NCBI RefSeq assembly: GCF_003966265.1
Contig: NZ_RXNV01000003.1
Span: 372,001-436,000, forward strand
Length of the DNA stretch: 64,000 nucleotides
DNA from: Shewanella atlantica
GTDB lineage: Bacteria; Pseudomonadota; Gammaproteobacteria; Enterobacterales; Shewanellaceae
Direction of reading: 5' to 3'
How positions within the stretch are numbered: position 1 is the stretch's first letter; each line of letters opens with the position of its first letter. This document shows, one piece after another, positions 52,289 through 60,361 of the stretch. Under the pieces are notes generated by a model. It was not told where the DNA came from and did not search any database. It saw only the letters and a list, made by a program, of their open reading frames with translations. Both the position numbers and the translations under genes were made by a program.

Positions 52289-53959
52289 CTACACCACAGA
52301 GTCCATTGCCACCGTTCTGCTTTGACTATGCTTGAGTCGACGTTTCTCCGTCTTACGAATGTACATATTCATATCTGCGGTTCTCAACCACTCACTGGCA
52401 TCTTTCGCATCCTGATTTAAGGCATAACCATAGCTGAGCCCGGTATCTTTGCCCCCCTCTTTTTCGATAGTGATTGAGAGTTCATCTAACCGGGCTTCAA
52501 TGGCGGGAGTCTGCTCGACCGATATCAGAATAACAAAGTTATCCCCTCCTATACGAAACAAGCTAGTGCTTTCAAACCCATCACAGATCGCTTTCAACTG
52601 TTCAGCCGCATACAGCAATAAACAATCCCCCTCTTGATGTCCAAGCTGGTGATTGACCTGCTTGAGGCCATCGAGGTCTAATAAAAACAGATGTTGAGTT
52701 TGTTTCGCATCTTTGCCAAGTAAGGTCTCAGACTGCATAAACTCATCGAACGCATGACGATTCGGTAACCGGGTCAGCTGGTCCTGACGCACTTGTTCCC
52801 AGGCTTCTCCTAATGTTTCTATGTAAGTTTGACGCTCTTCGGAGAGTAACTTTATCTTACTTGCCAGCGCCAATGACAAAAGCAGGGCATCGACAGTGCC
52901 GCCCACTAAGGTAGCCAACTCGGCGTATTCAAAAAAATCCGGAGTTAGCCCCAGATTACCGGGCAAAATAATCACCGCCGGGAGCAGCAAGCAGGTAAAG
53001 GCAAAAATAAAATAACGGGCAGGGGAAAAACCTTTGAGCAGACAAACATTACCACAGGTAATGGCAAGCGCTATCCAGAGCATGATTAGTACTGAGGCGA
53101 TGAGCGCCGTGTGAGAGACCAGAAATATACTGGTAGGCAAGGCTATCACACAGGTCCAAAGCAACACTTTACTTAAATACCATAGCTTAGGTGAATATTC
53201 AGGTAGCTGAAGAAAGTGCTTATAAAATAGGATATTAAAAATCGGCAATCCGATAAAAAACAGATGGTGAAGCTCTAAGTTATGAAAGCTCACCAAGTGA
53301 GCCGGTATATGAAAAGTTAAGCCCCAAGCGACAAAGTAGGTCAATACATATAAGCCATAATAGAGAAAGGCCCGGTCTAAAATCGAGGTGTAAATTAATA
53401 AGTTATATAGAGCAATAAACAAGAGGCCGCCGAGGCACAAGATCACCGCCATCGCCTCCAGATCTGAATTCCTCCTATGTTCACCGTATGCTTTTAACTC
53501 CACCTTAGGAATCGAAGAGAAGTAGCGACTCTCCATTCGAACAATTAACCAGTACTCAACACCATAATTCAATTCAACTTTGCGACCATAATCGAACAGG
53601 AATTCATAGGGTGCATCGTAGCCAGTGCGTGCCTTTTGGTAACTATCATCATCTCCGATAACGTAGTAATCCAGTGATTCCACAATTGAATTTCTAACAT
53701 TGACCACCCACTCAGGCTCGGTTTCATACATCAAAACAGGCATGGCTAACCAATAGCTTCCACCCGTTAGACTGATCTTGTCAGCTTTTTCGAGTGATGA
53801 CATCCAGCCCACCACATCGCTGTGCTCAGAGGGAGCTTTTTCATGGACAGAGGCGCGAAACAGAAACGATTGATCCAGAGGGGGAGCCGCAAAGGAGGCG
53901 AAGCTGAACCCTATAAGGCTCAAGCACAGAAATAATGAAGCGCATGCTCTATGGAACAT
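52289..53959 (-). CDS. 7TM-DISM membrane protein with variant GGDEF domain
   Basis: 556 residues. Signal peptide 1-24 (ends SFASFAAP), periplasmic 7TMR-DISMED2-type beta domain ~30-165 (GWMSSLEKADKISLTGGSYW, YGVEYWLIVRMESRYFSSI), seven TM helices ~178-375, then GGDEF ~390-545. The substrate region is well kept (LTRLPNRHAFDEFM, FLLDLDGLKQVNHQLGHQEGD) but the signature is GGDNF, with Asn replacing the metal-linked Glu, so cyclase activity may be lost or weak. Expected role: c-di-GMP synthesis or GTP/c-di-GMP sensing driven by a periplasmic ligand, probably a carbohydrate by DISMED2 analogy. Monocistronic. Confidence 0.88.
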   Translation of the reverse strand: MFHRACASLFLCLSLIGFSFASFAAPPLDQSFLFRASVHEKAPSEHSDVVGWMSSLEKADKISLTGGSYWLAMPVLMYETEPEWVVNVRNSIVESLDYYVIGDDDSYQKARTGYDAPYEFLFDYGRKVELNYGVEYWLIVRMESRYFSSIPKVELKAYGEHRRNSDLEAMAVILCLGGLLFIALYNLLIYTSILDRAFLYYGLYVLTYFVAWGLTFHIPAHLVSFHNLELHHLFFIGLPIFNILFYKHFLQLPEYSPKLWYLSKVLLWTCVIALPTSIFLVSHTALIASVLIMLWIALAITCGNVCLLKGFSPARYFIFAFTCLLLPAVIILPGNLGLTPDFFEYAELATLVGGTVDALLLSLALASKIKLLSEERQTYIETLGEAWEQVRQDQLTRLPNRHAFDEFMQSETLLGKDAKQTQHLFLLDLDGLKQVNHQLGHQEGDCLLLYAAEQLKAICDGFESTSLFRIGGDNFVILISVEQTPAIEARLDELSITIEKEGGKDTGLSYGYALNQDAKDASEWLRTADMNMYIRKTEKRRLKHSQSRTVAMDSVV

Positions 53960-54242
53960 TTGCGATTAGCCTCCATATTTTTTGCCAAATAGTCGTTGCT
54001 TTTCCGGATCACCAAAGATTATAAAACATATAGCAACAACAAGATCGATCAATTCTATTAACACGAGTAAGGGTTTGCAACTTAATCAGGAAGATTTACT
54101 GAGTTTCAAATATGAGTGAGGAAATAGAGATGCCGAAACAGCCGAAGGGCAGGAAGGATAGAGGTGTTATCGCCCCTTTATTGACGCGATAACACAGTAA
54201 AAAACCGAGCGTTCTTATAGATAATCTTACCCGGCAGTAAGC

Positions 54243-54782
54243 TTAGAAGCTCGCCTGTCCACCTATATAGAAGCCACTATCAAATGTTGAATTAGAGGCA
54301 TTGTCATACTGAAAACGAATATTTCTATAGCCTGCAAATAATGCCAGGTTCGGATTGAGTTTGAACTGAACCTTACTGTCTAATTCGTACTGTCCATCGA
54401 CACTACCAAATGAGAGTACCGTCGGCGCGTAATAACCTGAAGCATGAAATGATACATTAGAGCCTAAGTCCATTGCATAACGACCACCAATTCCCACGAC
54501 ACTGCCATTTGCACTGTGTTTTGCCCAGACATAGGAATACTTAGCTCCTATTTCAAAATGATGTATGCCTGCATCGTGCTCTATGTGCATGGCAGTGGAT
54601 GCAAGGTGGCCGCCATCATTAGAGTAGATATAACCCACAGAGGCATTAGAGTGCTTATTAAGATCGAAGATAAGATCGGTGGAGATCACATTATCATTCA
54701 GGCCAACACTTAAATCACTGGCATGGGCGGTAATGGCAACACTGGATAGAAGGAGCGCGCAACCCCACATTTTAAGTTTCAT
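54243..54782 (-). CDS. YfaZ family outer-membrane protein
   Basis: 179 residues. Signal peptide 1-21 (ends ITAHAS), then an even series of amphipathic strands: DLSVGLNDNVISTDLIFDLN, ASVGYIYSNDGGHLASTAM, HHFEIGAKYSYVWA, GIGGRYAMDLGSNVSFHASGYYAP, LALFAGYRNIRFQYDN, ending in GFYIGGQASF with a C-terminal Phe, the signature recognised by the BAM machinery. A small beta-barrel of unknown function in the outer membrane. Single gene. Confidence 0.85.
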   Translation of the reverse strand: MKLKMWGCALLLSSVAITAHASDLSVGLNDNVISTDLIFDLNKHSNASVGYIYSNDGGHLASTAMHIEHDAGIHHFEIGAKYSYVWAKHSANGSVVGIGGRYAMDLGSNVSFHASGYYAPTVLSFGSVDGQYELDSKVQFKLNPNLALFAGYRNIRFQYDNASNSTFDSGFYIGGQASF

Positions 54783-55076
54783 ATAAATCTCATTTTTTCG
54801 TTTTCACAATAATATCAAAAACGTCCCAACCAAAGAATATCCCTTTGTTTTAAAAAGATAAATAAAGTCAAATGCAAACAAAAAAACAAATAAATCGTCA
54901 CATCTGGATTAAGGTGGCAACATTCAATCAATAGCCAGACATCATGTAACAAGCTGTATCCTGGCAATCTACTATGCAAATTGGCACATTAAATTGCACA
55001 CAACTAAGTTGCGCAAAATTAATTATACTGTTATATTCAATAAAACAGATGAGGAATAACAGGTAGGGAAAAACAA

Positions 55077-55562
55077 ATGACGACATCTATTTATGATTTT
55101 TCGGTCAAGGATATTCAGGGAGAAGCTGTCTCGCTTTCTCAATTCAAAGGTAAGGTATTGCTCATCGTTAATACCGCCAGCGCTTGTGGTTTCACTCCTC
55201 AGTACAAAGGCCTGCAGGCGCTCTACGAAAAGTATGGGCCTGAGAATTTTGTCGTACTGGGTTTTCCCTGCAATCAATTCGGTGCACAGGAAAGCGGTAG
55301 TGAAGATCAAATTCAATCTTTTTGTGAACTTAACTTCGGGGTCAGTTTCCCCTTATTTGAAAAAATCGAGGTCAATGGTGAAGAGGCGCACCCACTTTAT
55401 CAGTATCTAAAATCAACGGCTAAAGGTGTATTAGGCAGTGAAGGGATAAAATGGAATTTTACTAAATTCTTAGTCGATGCAGATGGAAAGGTTCTCGAAC
55501 GATACGCCTCGACGACTAAACCCGATTCGATAGAAAAAAGAATAATTAGTTTATTAAATTAA
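55077..55562 (+). CDS. Glutathione peroxidase (Cys type)
   Basis: 161 residues: NTASACGFTPQYKGLQALYEKYG with catalytic Cys in place of Sec, GFPCNQFGAQESGSEDQI with the resolving Cys and catalytic Gln, and IKWNFTKFLVDADGKVLERY with the catalytic Trp/Asn. No signal peptide, so cytosolic. Bacterial Cys-GPx of this kind usually takes electrons from thioredoxin rather than glutathione and reduces organic hydroperoxides or H2O2. The first copy of the sRNA-like repeats lies immediately downstream on the same strand (from ~55611). Confidence 0.92.
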   Translation: MTTSIYDFSVKDIQGEAVSLSQFKGKVLLIVNTASACGFTPQYKGLQALYEKYGPENFVVLGFPCNQFGAQESGSEDQIQSFCELNFGVSFPLFEKIEVNGEEAHPLYQYLKSTAKGVLGSEGIKWNFTKFLVDADGKVLERYASTTKPDSIEKRIISLLN

Positions 55563-55617
55563 ACAATGAGATAAATAAAATCATGCAATAAAGCAAAAAA
55601 AAACATGATTACTTTTT

Positions 55618-55644
55618 GAACTTTTACGTCCCCGGAGCATCAAA
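55618..55644 (+). promoter_or_regulatory. Sigma-E-type promoter of unit A
   Basis: GAACTT at 55618-55623, 16 bases, then TCAAA at 55640-55644. This fits the RpoE consensus (GGAACTT, 16 +/- 1, TCAAA/TCTGA). Confidence 0.7.
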
Positions 55645-55650
55645 TTATAT

Positions 55651-55754
55651 GAACAGCGAAATGCTTTTTCTTGTTCATCATTCTCCCGGGACTTCTAGCG
55701 CGGTCCCCTTGATCTTTCGAGATCATCAGGCAGCCAGATGGTTGCCCTTTTTTT
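55651..55754 (+). ncRNA. Putative sigma-E-dependent sRNA, unit A (~104 nt)
   Basis: Transcript predicted from the sigma-E-type promoter to a terminator hairpin. It contains the conserved element TTCATCATTCTCCC (55674-55687), reverse complement of a Shine-Dalgarno/start-codon region, and CTAGCG (55695-55700). The body contains a second hairpin (GATCTTTCGAGATC). A short open frame from 55651 exists but is not conserved in the other units and would run through the terminator, so the unit is treated as non-coding. It lies just downstream of glutathione peroxidase, same strand. Start point is estimated from the promoter. Confidence 0.6.
55729..55754 (+). terminator. Terminator of unit A
   Basis: GGCAGCC / GGTTGCC 7-bp stem (one G-T pair), loop AGAT, U-rich tail of seven T, followed by GCCTG, which also follows the T runs of units B, D, E and F. 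Confidence 0.85.
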
Positions 55755-55838
55755 GCCTGCAACATTTGTCTGCAACAAGAGCACGCCGAAGAATATTGAT
55801 CGATTAAAAAAATTTTTTAACTATTTCTTACCTGATTT

Positions 55839-55865
55839 GAACTTTTCCCCATAGTGACACTCTGA
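55839..55865 (+). promoter_or_regulatory. Sigma-E-type promoter of unit B
   Basis: GAACTT at 55839-55844, 16 bases, then TCTGA at 55861-55865, preceded by TTT as in unit A. Confidence 0.72.
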
Positions 55866-55871
55866 ATATAT

Positions 55872-56063
55872 GTAGCGAGTTTAGTGTTACGTGTTTATGT
55901 TTTCATCATGGTTCATCACCTCCCATTAGGGCCTCAACTGAGTGCCCGCAGGAAGAGTTAAGCAGACTGCTAGCGCTAATTGCTTATCGTTTCCAGATAC
56001 TGATTCTTATTAAGAATGTTATGGCATCCCACCTCGATAGAGAAAATAGATGCCATTTTTTTT
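55872..56063 (+). ncRNA. Putative sigma-E-dependent sRNA, unit B (~192 nt)
   Basis: Second unit in the gap between glutathione peroxidase and the M1 aminopeptidase. It has the conserved TTCATCACCTCCC (55912-55924) and CTAGCG (55970-55975). The body differs from the other units; it can form a hairpin near GGGCCTC...GAGTGCCC. The only ATG after the promoter is followed at once by TAG, so no peptide is encoded there. It reads toward the end of the minus-strand aminopeptidase gene and stops 125 bases short of it. Confidence 0.62.
56021..56063 (+). terminator. Terminator of unit B
   Basis: ATGGCATC (56021-56028) pairs with GATGCCAT (56049-56056) around a 20-base loop and is followed by eight T. 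Confidence 0.8.
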
Positions 56064-56187
56064 GCCTGTTTGAAACCGTGGTTAGCACAGGTACAGGTCA
56101 AGGAGTTCGACGTAAGAACCGGATAGCTCTCACAGATGGCCGTCACTGCGGCTCATTTAACTGAGCCTGGTTATGACGACCTTTTTC

Positions 56188-57981
56188 TCATGATGAAGTA
56201 AACTTTAAACTTTTATCCAGCTGAACCACGATAGATGGGTGATAACCCTTTCTGGCCTTCGCATAAATCTCTTTAATCTCTGTATCGTAACCCGCCACCT
56301 GAAGTTCGGAAAACAAGGGTCTGACAAACTTACCCCGCCCGATACGAATTAAGTATTGGGTCAACGCTGGGAGGACAGGATCATAATGGTTTCGAATCGC
56401 CACCCGGAACCAATCACAGGCTATTTCAGCATTAGTCGATGCAGTTAACTTGAAGCAGTCATCCAGCTCCATCAACTGGGCCTGCTGTAACACTTCCGGC
56501 AAGTTATTCAGGAAATATTGCCAATGATGTACTCGCCAACTCCGGGTCTCTAATGATTCGGCCCTAGCCCCTTTCAGCCACATTGAAAGTGCAGCATCGA
56601 CCTTATCAAGGCTGTCCGATTCCGGCGGTGAAAACCACGAAGGCATGCCACAGCCATAGATCCACTCCAACAATTCAGTCTCTGTGATTTTATCGGCATG
56701 TTGGATCAATAATGTCTCTTTGGCGTATTCAACAAACACTTCGGTCGTTATCGCCTGAAATGCAAAATGTTGAACATAGCGATAGAGAAACTTGTCGAAT
56801 GCTTCTCTACCTAGCCGTTTCTCGAGATCGTGAACAAACATGGAAGCTTTATCATAGGTAAAACGATTAAAGGCATCATTAGGATCTTGAGTCTGCACAT
56901 TCGCGGGGAGGTTTTGCGCGTCAAATTCTGCTGTCGCCAACTCCTCTTTTAAACGGCCATATTCTATGACAACTTCAAGCTCCGCCTGCTCTTTACCAAA
57001 CACCGCCTCGACTATCCGGTTTGTGAAGTAAGTTGTAAAACCTTCATTCAGCCAGAGATCTCGCCAGGTGGCGTTGCTGACTAAATTTCCCGTCCACGAG
57101 TGAGCTAATTCATGGGCAACGGTGGAAACTAAACTCTTATCGCCCGCAATTAAGGTCGGGGTAATGAACGCCAGGCGTGGGTTCTCCATGCCGCCAAAGG
57201 GGAAGCTGGGAGGAAGGACTATCATGTCATACCGGCCCCAGGGATATGGGCCGAGCAAGGATTCGGCAATTTCAACCATCTGCTCGGTGTCTTCAAACTC
57301 TTTTACTGCCGCGGCCAGCACTTCCGGTTCGGCATAAACACCGGTTCTCTCGCCTATTTGTCCAAAGGCAAGTTCCCCCACTGCTATAGCTAACAGGTGA
57401 GTCGGCATCGCTTTCTCCATAGAGAAGCTAAACAGTCCATTTAAACCCGCATCGGCATCATTCATCGCACTCATAACAGCGCGCATACCAACCGGTACTG
57501 TGACACTGGCCTCGAAAGTTATTCGGGCCTTAGGGGTATCTTGCAGTGGGATCCAACTTCTTGCATTCACCGGCTGAGACTGGCTAAACAAAAAAGGGAG
57601 TTTCTTGCCGCTGGTTTGCTCCGGCGTCAGCCATTGTAAACCCTGTGCATCGGGGGAAGTCACGTAGTGAACTTTAACTCTGTCGGTCGCCGACTTTAAT
57701 GAAATATTAAGTCTTTGTCCTAAGACTGAGTCCTCTCTATCTATGTTAAAGGCTAACAGCTCTTCATTATCATCCACAACCTTGATAATCGATAGCTCGC
57801 GCAGATCCAACCAAAGTTCACGACAAGAACTATCGACATATTCCAGGTCGAGTTCGGCAACCCCCGATAACTGCTTAGAGTGAAAATCGACATCGAGTGT
57901 GAGTGCAAGGTGGCGAACTCTGACTTCATCTACGTTGGCGAATGAATGATAGTCATGATTGTTATCCCATCGATTTGACAC
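56188..57981 (-). CDS. M1 family aminopeptidase (leukotriene A4 hydrolase-like)
   Basis: 597 residues, no signal peptide. N-terminal beta-saddle domain ~15-205, then the catalytic domain with FGGMENPRLAFITPTLI (GxMEN substrate motif) and the zinc site HELAHSWTGNLVSNATWRDLWLNEGFTTYF (HEXXH-x18-E). The C-terminal helical domain (~460-595) is the short LTA4H type. It should remove N-terminal residues from peptides in the cytosol. Monocistronic on the minus strand, placed between sRNA units B and the mini-collagenase gene. Confidence 0.92.
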   Translation of the reverse strand: MSNRWDNNHDYHSFANVDEVRVRHLALTLDVDFHSKQLSGVAELDLEYVDSSCRELWLDLRELSIIKVVDDNEELLAFNIDREDSVLGQRLNISLKSATDRVKVHYVTSPDAQGLQWLTPEQTSGKKLPFLFSQSQPVNARSWIPLQDTPKARITFEASVTVPVGMRAVMSAMNDADAGLNGLFSFSMEKAMPTHLLAIAVGELAFGQIGERTGVYAEPEVLAAAVKEFEDTEQMVEIAESLLGPYPWGRYDMIVLPPSFPFGGMENPRLAFITPTLIAGDKSLVSTVAHELAHSWTGNLVSNATWRDLWLNEGFTTYFTNRIVEAVFGKEQAELEVVIEYGRLKEELATAEFDAQNLPANVQTQDPNDAFNRFTYDKASMFVHDLEKRLGREAFDKFLYRYVQHFAFQAITTEVFVEYAKETLLIQHADKITETELLEWIYGCGMPSWFSPPESDSLDKVDAALSMWLKGARAESLETRSWRVHHWQYFLNNLPEVLQQAQLMELDDCFKLTASTNAEIACDWFRVAIRNHYDPVLPALTQYLIRIGRGKFVRPLFSELQVAGYDTEIKEIYAKARKGYHPSIVVQLDKSLKFTSS

Positions 57982-58166
57982 AGGTTTTCCTTTTAAAATC
58001 TGTAAGTAAGAGTTATTTGAGTTCTGAAGATATCCCCAAATGATCTCGACATTCAGAATTCAGCATGTCGAGAAGAGGCTTAAGTATAGTAACCATCACA
58101 TACTTGCTTGTCATGGTAATTGACATAAATAGACTAAGATGAAACACTTGATGGATATTGTATGCA

Positions 58167-59075
58167 ATGCGTTTTTTAAGGAAATATTTAGTGAATAGAT
58201 CTCATTTACTCCCCATCACCGGCATATTATGTTTGTGCTCATCTATGGTCCAGAGTCAGGAAGTAACCCCATTACCTGATGTGCTTACACAGAACCATGC
58301 ATGTAGCGACACCATAGTGATCCGCTCGCAAGCACTGACTAAAACTCAGATAGAGCAAGCCTGTGAATTAATGAGTAAGCAGGAGGTTAAGTTTCATCAA
58401 CTGTTTGGCACGCAAGGAAAGCCGGTCAATCATGATAACAATGTGAGCATGCGAGCGAATGTCTACCACTCCAGTGACGACTACAAACGCTATGTTACGG
58501 CCCACTTCGATGTGCCAAGTGACAATGGCGGCATGTTCCTGGAGGGGTTACCGCACAAGGCAGACAATCAGGCTGAATTTGTTGCCTATGAAAAAAAGGG
58601 ACAGATCTGGAACCTGGCCCATGAATATGTGCACTATTTAGATGGTCACTTTAACTTATATGGTGATTTTTGTGCGTCACTGCATGACTCCCATAGCGCC
58701 CCCGAATACTGCCCTAAGCCTGCGCCTCTACTTCCTCATTTAGTCTGGTGGAGTGAAGGGTTAGGCGAATACATCTCTCATGGAGATGATAATGCACCGG
58801 CCATCGCCATAGCTAAACGCCCCTCCAACGAAGGAAAAACTTATCAGCTGAGTGAGCTGTTTAATACCAGCTATGAAAAAAATGGTGGCGGTGAGCGTGT
58901 CTATCGATGGGGCTATCTCGCAGTACGCTTTATGATGGAGCAACATAAAGATAAGATCGATACCATGCTTTCTTTTACCCGTAGCGGCGACTATCCAAGA
59001 TATCAGGCACTGGTCAACGAGTGGGGAACCAGCATGGATGATGAGTTCCGGCGCTGGTTAAAGACATTAAGTTAA
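58167..59075 (+). CDS. Small secreted M9-like (collagenase-type) metallopeptidase
   Basis: The frame begins at a TTG (58158); the ATG at 58167 gives MRFLRKYLVNRSHLLPITGI as signal peptide and 302 residues. The rest matches the catalytic part of M9 collagenases: RANVYHSSDDYKRYVTAHFD, DNGGMFLEGLPHKADNQAEFVAYE, NLAHEYVHYLDGHFNLYGDF (HEXXH zinc site) and LVWWSEGLGEYIS (third ligand Glu). Full-length Vibrio-type collagenases also carry a large activator domain and PKD/PPC domains; these are absent, so this is a stand-alone peptidase subdomain that may cut other exported peptides. Four sRNA units follow downstream on the same strand. Confidence 0.85.
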   Translation: MRFLRKYLVNRSHLLPITGILCLCSSMVQSQEVTPLPDVLTQNHACSDTIVIRSQALTKTQIEQACELMSKQEVKFHQLFGTQGKPVNHDNNVSMRANVYHSSDDYKRYVTAHFDVPSDNGGMFLEGLPHKADNQAEFVAYEKKGQIWNLAHEYVHYLDGHFNLYGDFCASLHDSHSAPEYCPKPAPLLPHLVWWSEGLGEYISHGDDNAPAIAIAKRPSNEGKTYQLSELFNTSYEKNGGGERVYRWGYLAVRFMMEQHKDKIDTMLSFTRSGDYPRYQALVNEWGTSMDDEFRRWLKTLS

Positions 59076-59137
59076 GCGCAATATTTCAAGAGTTTTAATA
59101 AAGATAAGGAAAAAATACAAAAAAGAGATAAAAGATT

Positions 59138-59164
59138 GAACCAATCAGAAAGTGGTCTGTCTTA
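59138..59164 (+). promoter_or_regulatory. Degenerate sigma-E-type promoter of unit C
   Basis: GAACCA at 59138-59143, exactly 16 bases, then TCTTA at 59160-59164. The spacing and the following TTATGAA-CCG match units D-F, but both hexamers deviate from consensus, so this copy may be weak. Confidence 0.5.
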
Positions 59165-59170
59165 TTTTAT

Positions 59171-59344
59171 GAATCCGTTACATTGCATCATTTTTTGTTT
59201 TGTTACTTTTCATCATCATCTCCCTTGGTAACCCGATTGGGTTATCTAAAGAAGACTCAGGCATTGCTAGCGCTTAGTCAGACTCTTCTTTTTAAGTTTA
59301 TCGAACTTTTTATGGCAACCCGATAAGGGTTGCCATTTTTTTTT
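59171..59344 (+). ncRNA. Putative sRNA, unit C (~174 nt)
   Basis: First unit after the M9-like gene. It contains TTCATCATCATCTCCC (59209-59224), then a hairpin formed by GGTAACC and GGTTATC, then GACTCAG...CTAGCG (59267-59272)...TAGTC, and the terminator. Its body is nearly the same as units D and E with scattered substitutions, which suggests it is the older copy. Leader sequence differs from D-F. Promoter is degenerate. Confidence 0.6.
59314..59344 (+). terminator. Terminator of unit C
   Basis: GGCAACCC / GGGTTGCC, 8-bp perfect stem with GATAA loop, then A and nine T. Confidence 0.92.
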
Positions 59345-59415
59345 CCCGCGACTCTCATTACGCTCTTCTCGTTACCCGTTTCTCGTCCCCTCTTCTAATG
59401 AATAGTGCAGCACTA

Positions 59416-59429
59416 ATACCAATCGGTAT
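59416..59429. repeat. Solitary ATACCAATCGGTAT palindrome
   Basis: Identical to the left tip of the MITE-like element at 21881. It lies between sRNA units C and D. Confidence 0.7.
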
Positions 59430-59514
59430 AAACGCCTTTCAAAGAGAGTAAGCCCGGTATATAAACAATTTTGAACTTTTTTAGTTATTTTTAACTATTT
59501 TTTACTATTCGAAT

Positions 59515-59541
59515 GAACTTTTTAAGATCGCAGCACTCTGA
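59515..59541 (+). promoter_or_regulatory. Sigma-E-type promoter of unit D
   Basis: GAACTT at 59515-59520, 16 bases, TCTGA at 59537-59541. Confidence 0.72.
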
Positions 59542-59547
59542 CTATAT

Positions 59548-59751
59548 GAACCGAATTTATGGCTTCGATGGTTAGCTCTACTAAATTATCTAATTATCGA
59601 CTGTCGCTTTTTCACTGTTCATCATCATCTCCCTTGGTAACCTGTTTGGGTTATCTAAAGAAGACTCAGACATTGCTAGCGCTCAGTCAGACTCCTCTTT
59701 TTAAGTTATCGAACTTTTTATGGCAACCCGATAAGGGTTGCCATTTTTTTT
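59548..59751 (+). ncRNA. Putative sigma-E-dependent sRNA, unit D (~204 nt)
   Basis: Contains TTCATCATCATCTCCC (59618-59633), hairpin GGTAACC (59636-59642) / GGTTATC (59649-59655), a second hairpin GACTCAG/CTCAGTC with CTAGCG (59676-59681) in its loop, and the terminator. From ~59598 on it is nearly identical to unit E. An 80-codon frame (59559-59798) runs through the terminator and is not conserved in its first third, so it is not called as a gene. Confidence 0.66.
59722..59751 (+). terminator. Terminator of unit D
   Basis: GGCAACCC / GGGTTGCC stem with GATAA loop and eight T. Confidence 0.92.
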
Positions 59752-59924
59752 GCCTGCTTTTTATCTCCGGCCCTACTCGATTAATGATGCATCACTGATT
59801 CACCGCCTCAACTCTCACTAACGGCCTCCTCCCTCTCACATACCGCCTTTTCGGGAGATCAGAACCACCAAGAGGTAGAAAAACGTGAGTTTTTAAATAT
59901 TTTAATTATTTTGAATCAGCAAAT

Positions 59925-59951
59925 GAACTTTTTAGGATTGACGCACTCTGA
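59925..59951 (+). promoter_or_regulatory. Sigma-E-type promoter of unit E
   Basis: GAACTT at 59925-59930, 16 bases, TCTGA at 59947-59951. Confidence 0.72.
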
Positions 59952-59957
59952 GTATAT

Positions 59958-60155
59958 GAACCGAATTTATGGCTTCTGTTGTTATCACTCTTAAGTTACC
60001 GACTGTCGCTTTTCACTGTTCATCATCATCATCTCCCTTGGTAACCTGTTTGGGTTATCTAAAGAAGACTCAGACATTGCTAGCGCTCAGTCAGACTCCT
60101 CTTTTTAAGTTATCGAACTTTTTATGGCAACCCGATAAGGGTTGCCATTTTTTTT
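59958..60155 (+). ncRNA. Putative sigma-E-dependent sRNA, unit E (~198 nt)
   Basis: Same plan as unit D. The anti-Shine-Dalgarno-like element carries one extra CAT (60019-60037: TTC, four ATC, TCCC overall pattern). CTAGCG at 60080-60085. A 12-codon frame opens at the predicted start (MNRIYGFCCYHS) and is shared with unit F but not with A-D. Terminator and body are identical to unit D. Confidence 0.66.
60126..60155 (+). terminator. Terminator of unit E
   Basis: GGCAACCC / GGGTTGCC stem with GATAA loop and eight T. Confidence 0.92.
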
Positions 60156-60328
60156 GCCTGCTTTTTATCTCCGGCCCTACTCGATTAATGATGCATCACT
60201 GATTCACCGCCTCAACTCTCACTAACGGCCTCCTCCCTCTCACATACCGCCTTTTCGGGAGATCAGAACCACCAAGAGGTAGAAAAACGTGAGTTTTTAA
60301 ATATTTTAATTATTTTGAATCAGCAAAT

Positions 60329-60355
60329 GAACTTTTTAGGGTTGACGCACTCTGA
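60329..60355 (+). promoter_or_regulatory. Sigma-E-type promoter of unit F
   Basis: GAACTT at 60329-60334, 16 bases, TCTGA at 60351-60355; one A-to-G change in the spacer relative to unit E. Confidence 0.72.
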
Positions 60356-60361
60356 GTATAT

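Larger units (their letters stand above)
59598..59999 (+). repeat. ~404-bp tandem duplication, unit 1
   Basis: Starts at CGACTGTCGC within the leader of sRNA unit D and extends through its terminator and the promoter and leader of unit E. Near-identical to 60000-60403; differences are one CAT codon-sized insertion, one T and one A/G change. Confidence 0.92.

Noticed and set aside
59473..59499. Another GAACTT at 59473 as a seventh sigma-E promoter
   Set aside because: The sequence 16 bases downstream is CTATT and no seed or terminator follows before unit D; probably a decayed copy or chance in AT-rich DNA.
59559..60202. Two open frames (59559-59798 and 59969-60202) encoding near-identical ~78-residue proteins
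   Set aside because: They run through strong Rho-independent terminators, differ at their N-termini, have no ribosome-binding site and are absent from units A, B and F; similarity reflects the DNA duplication.
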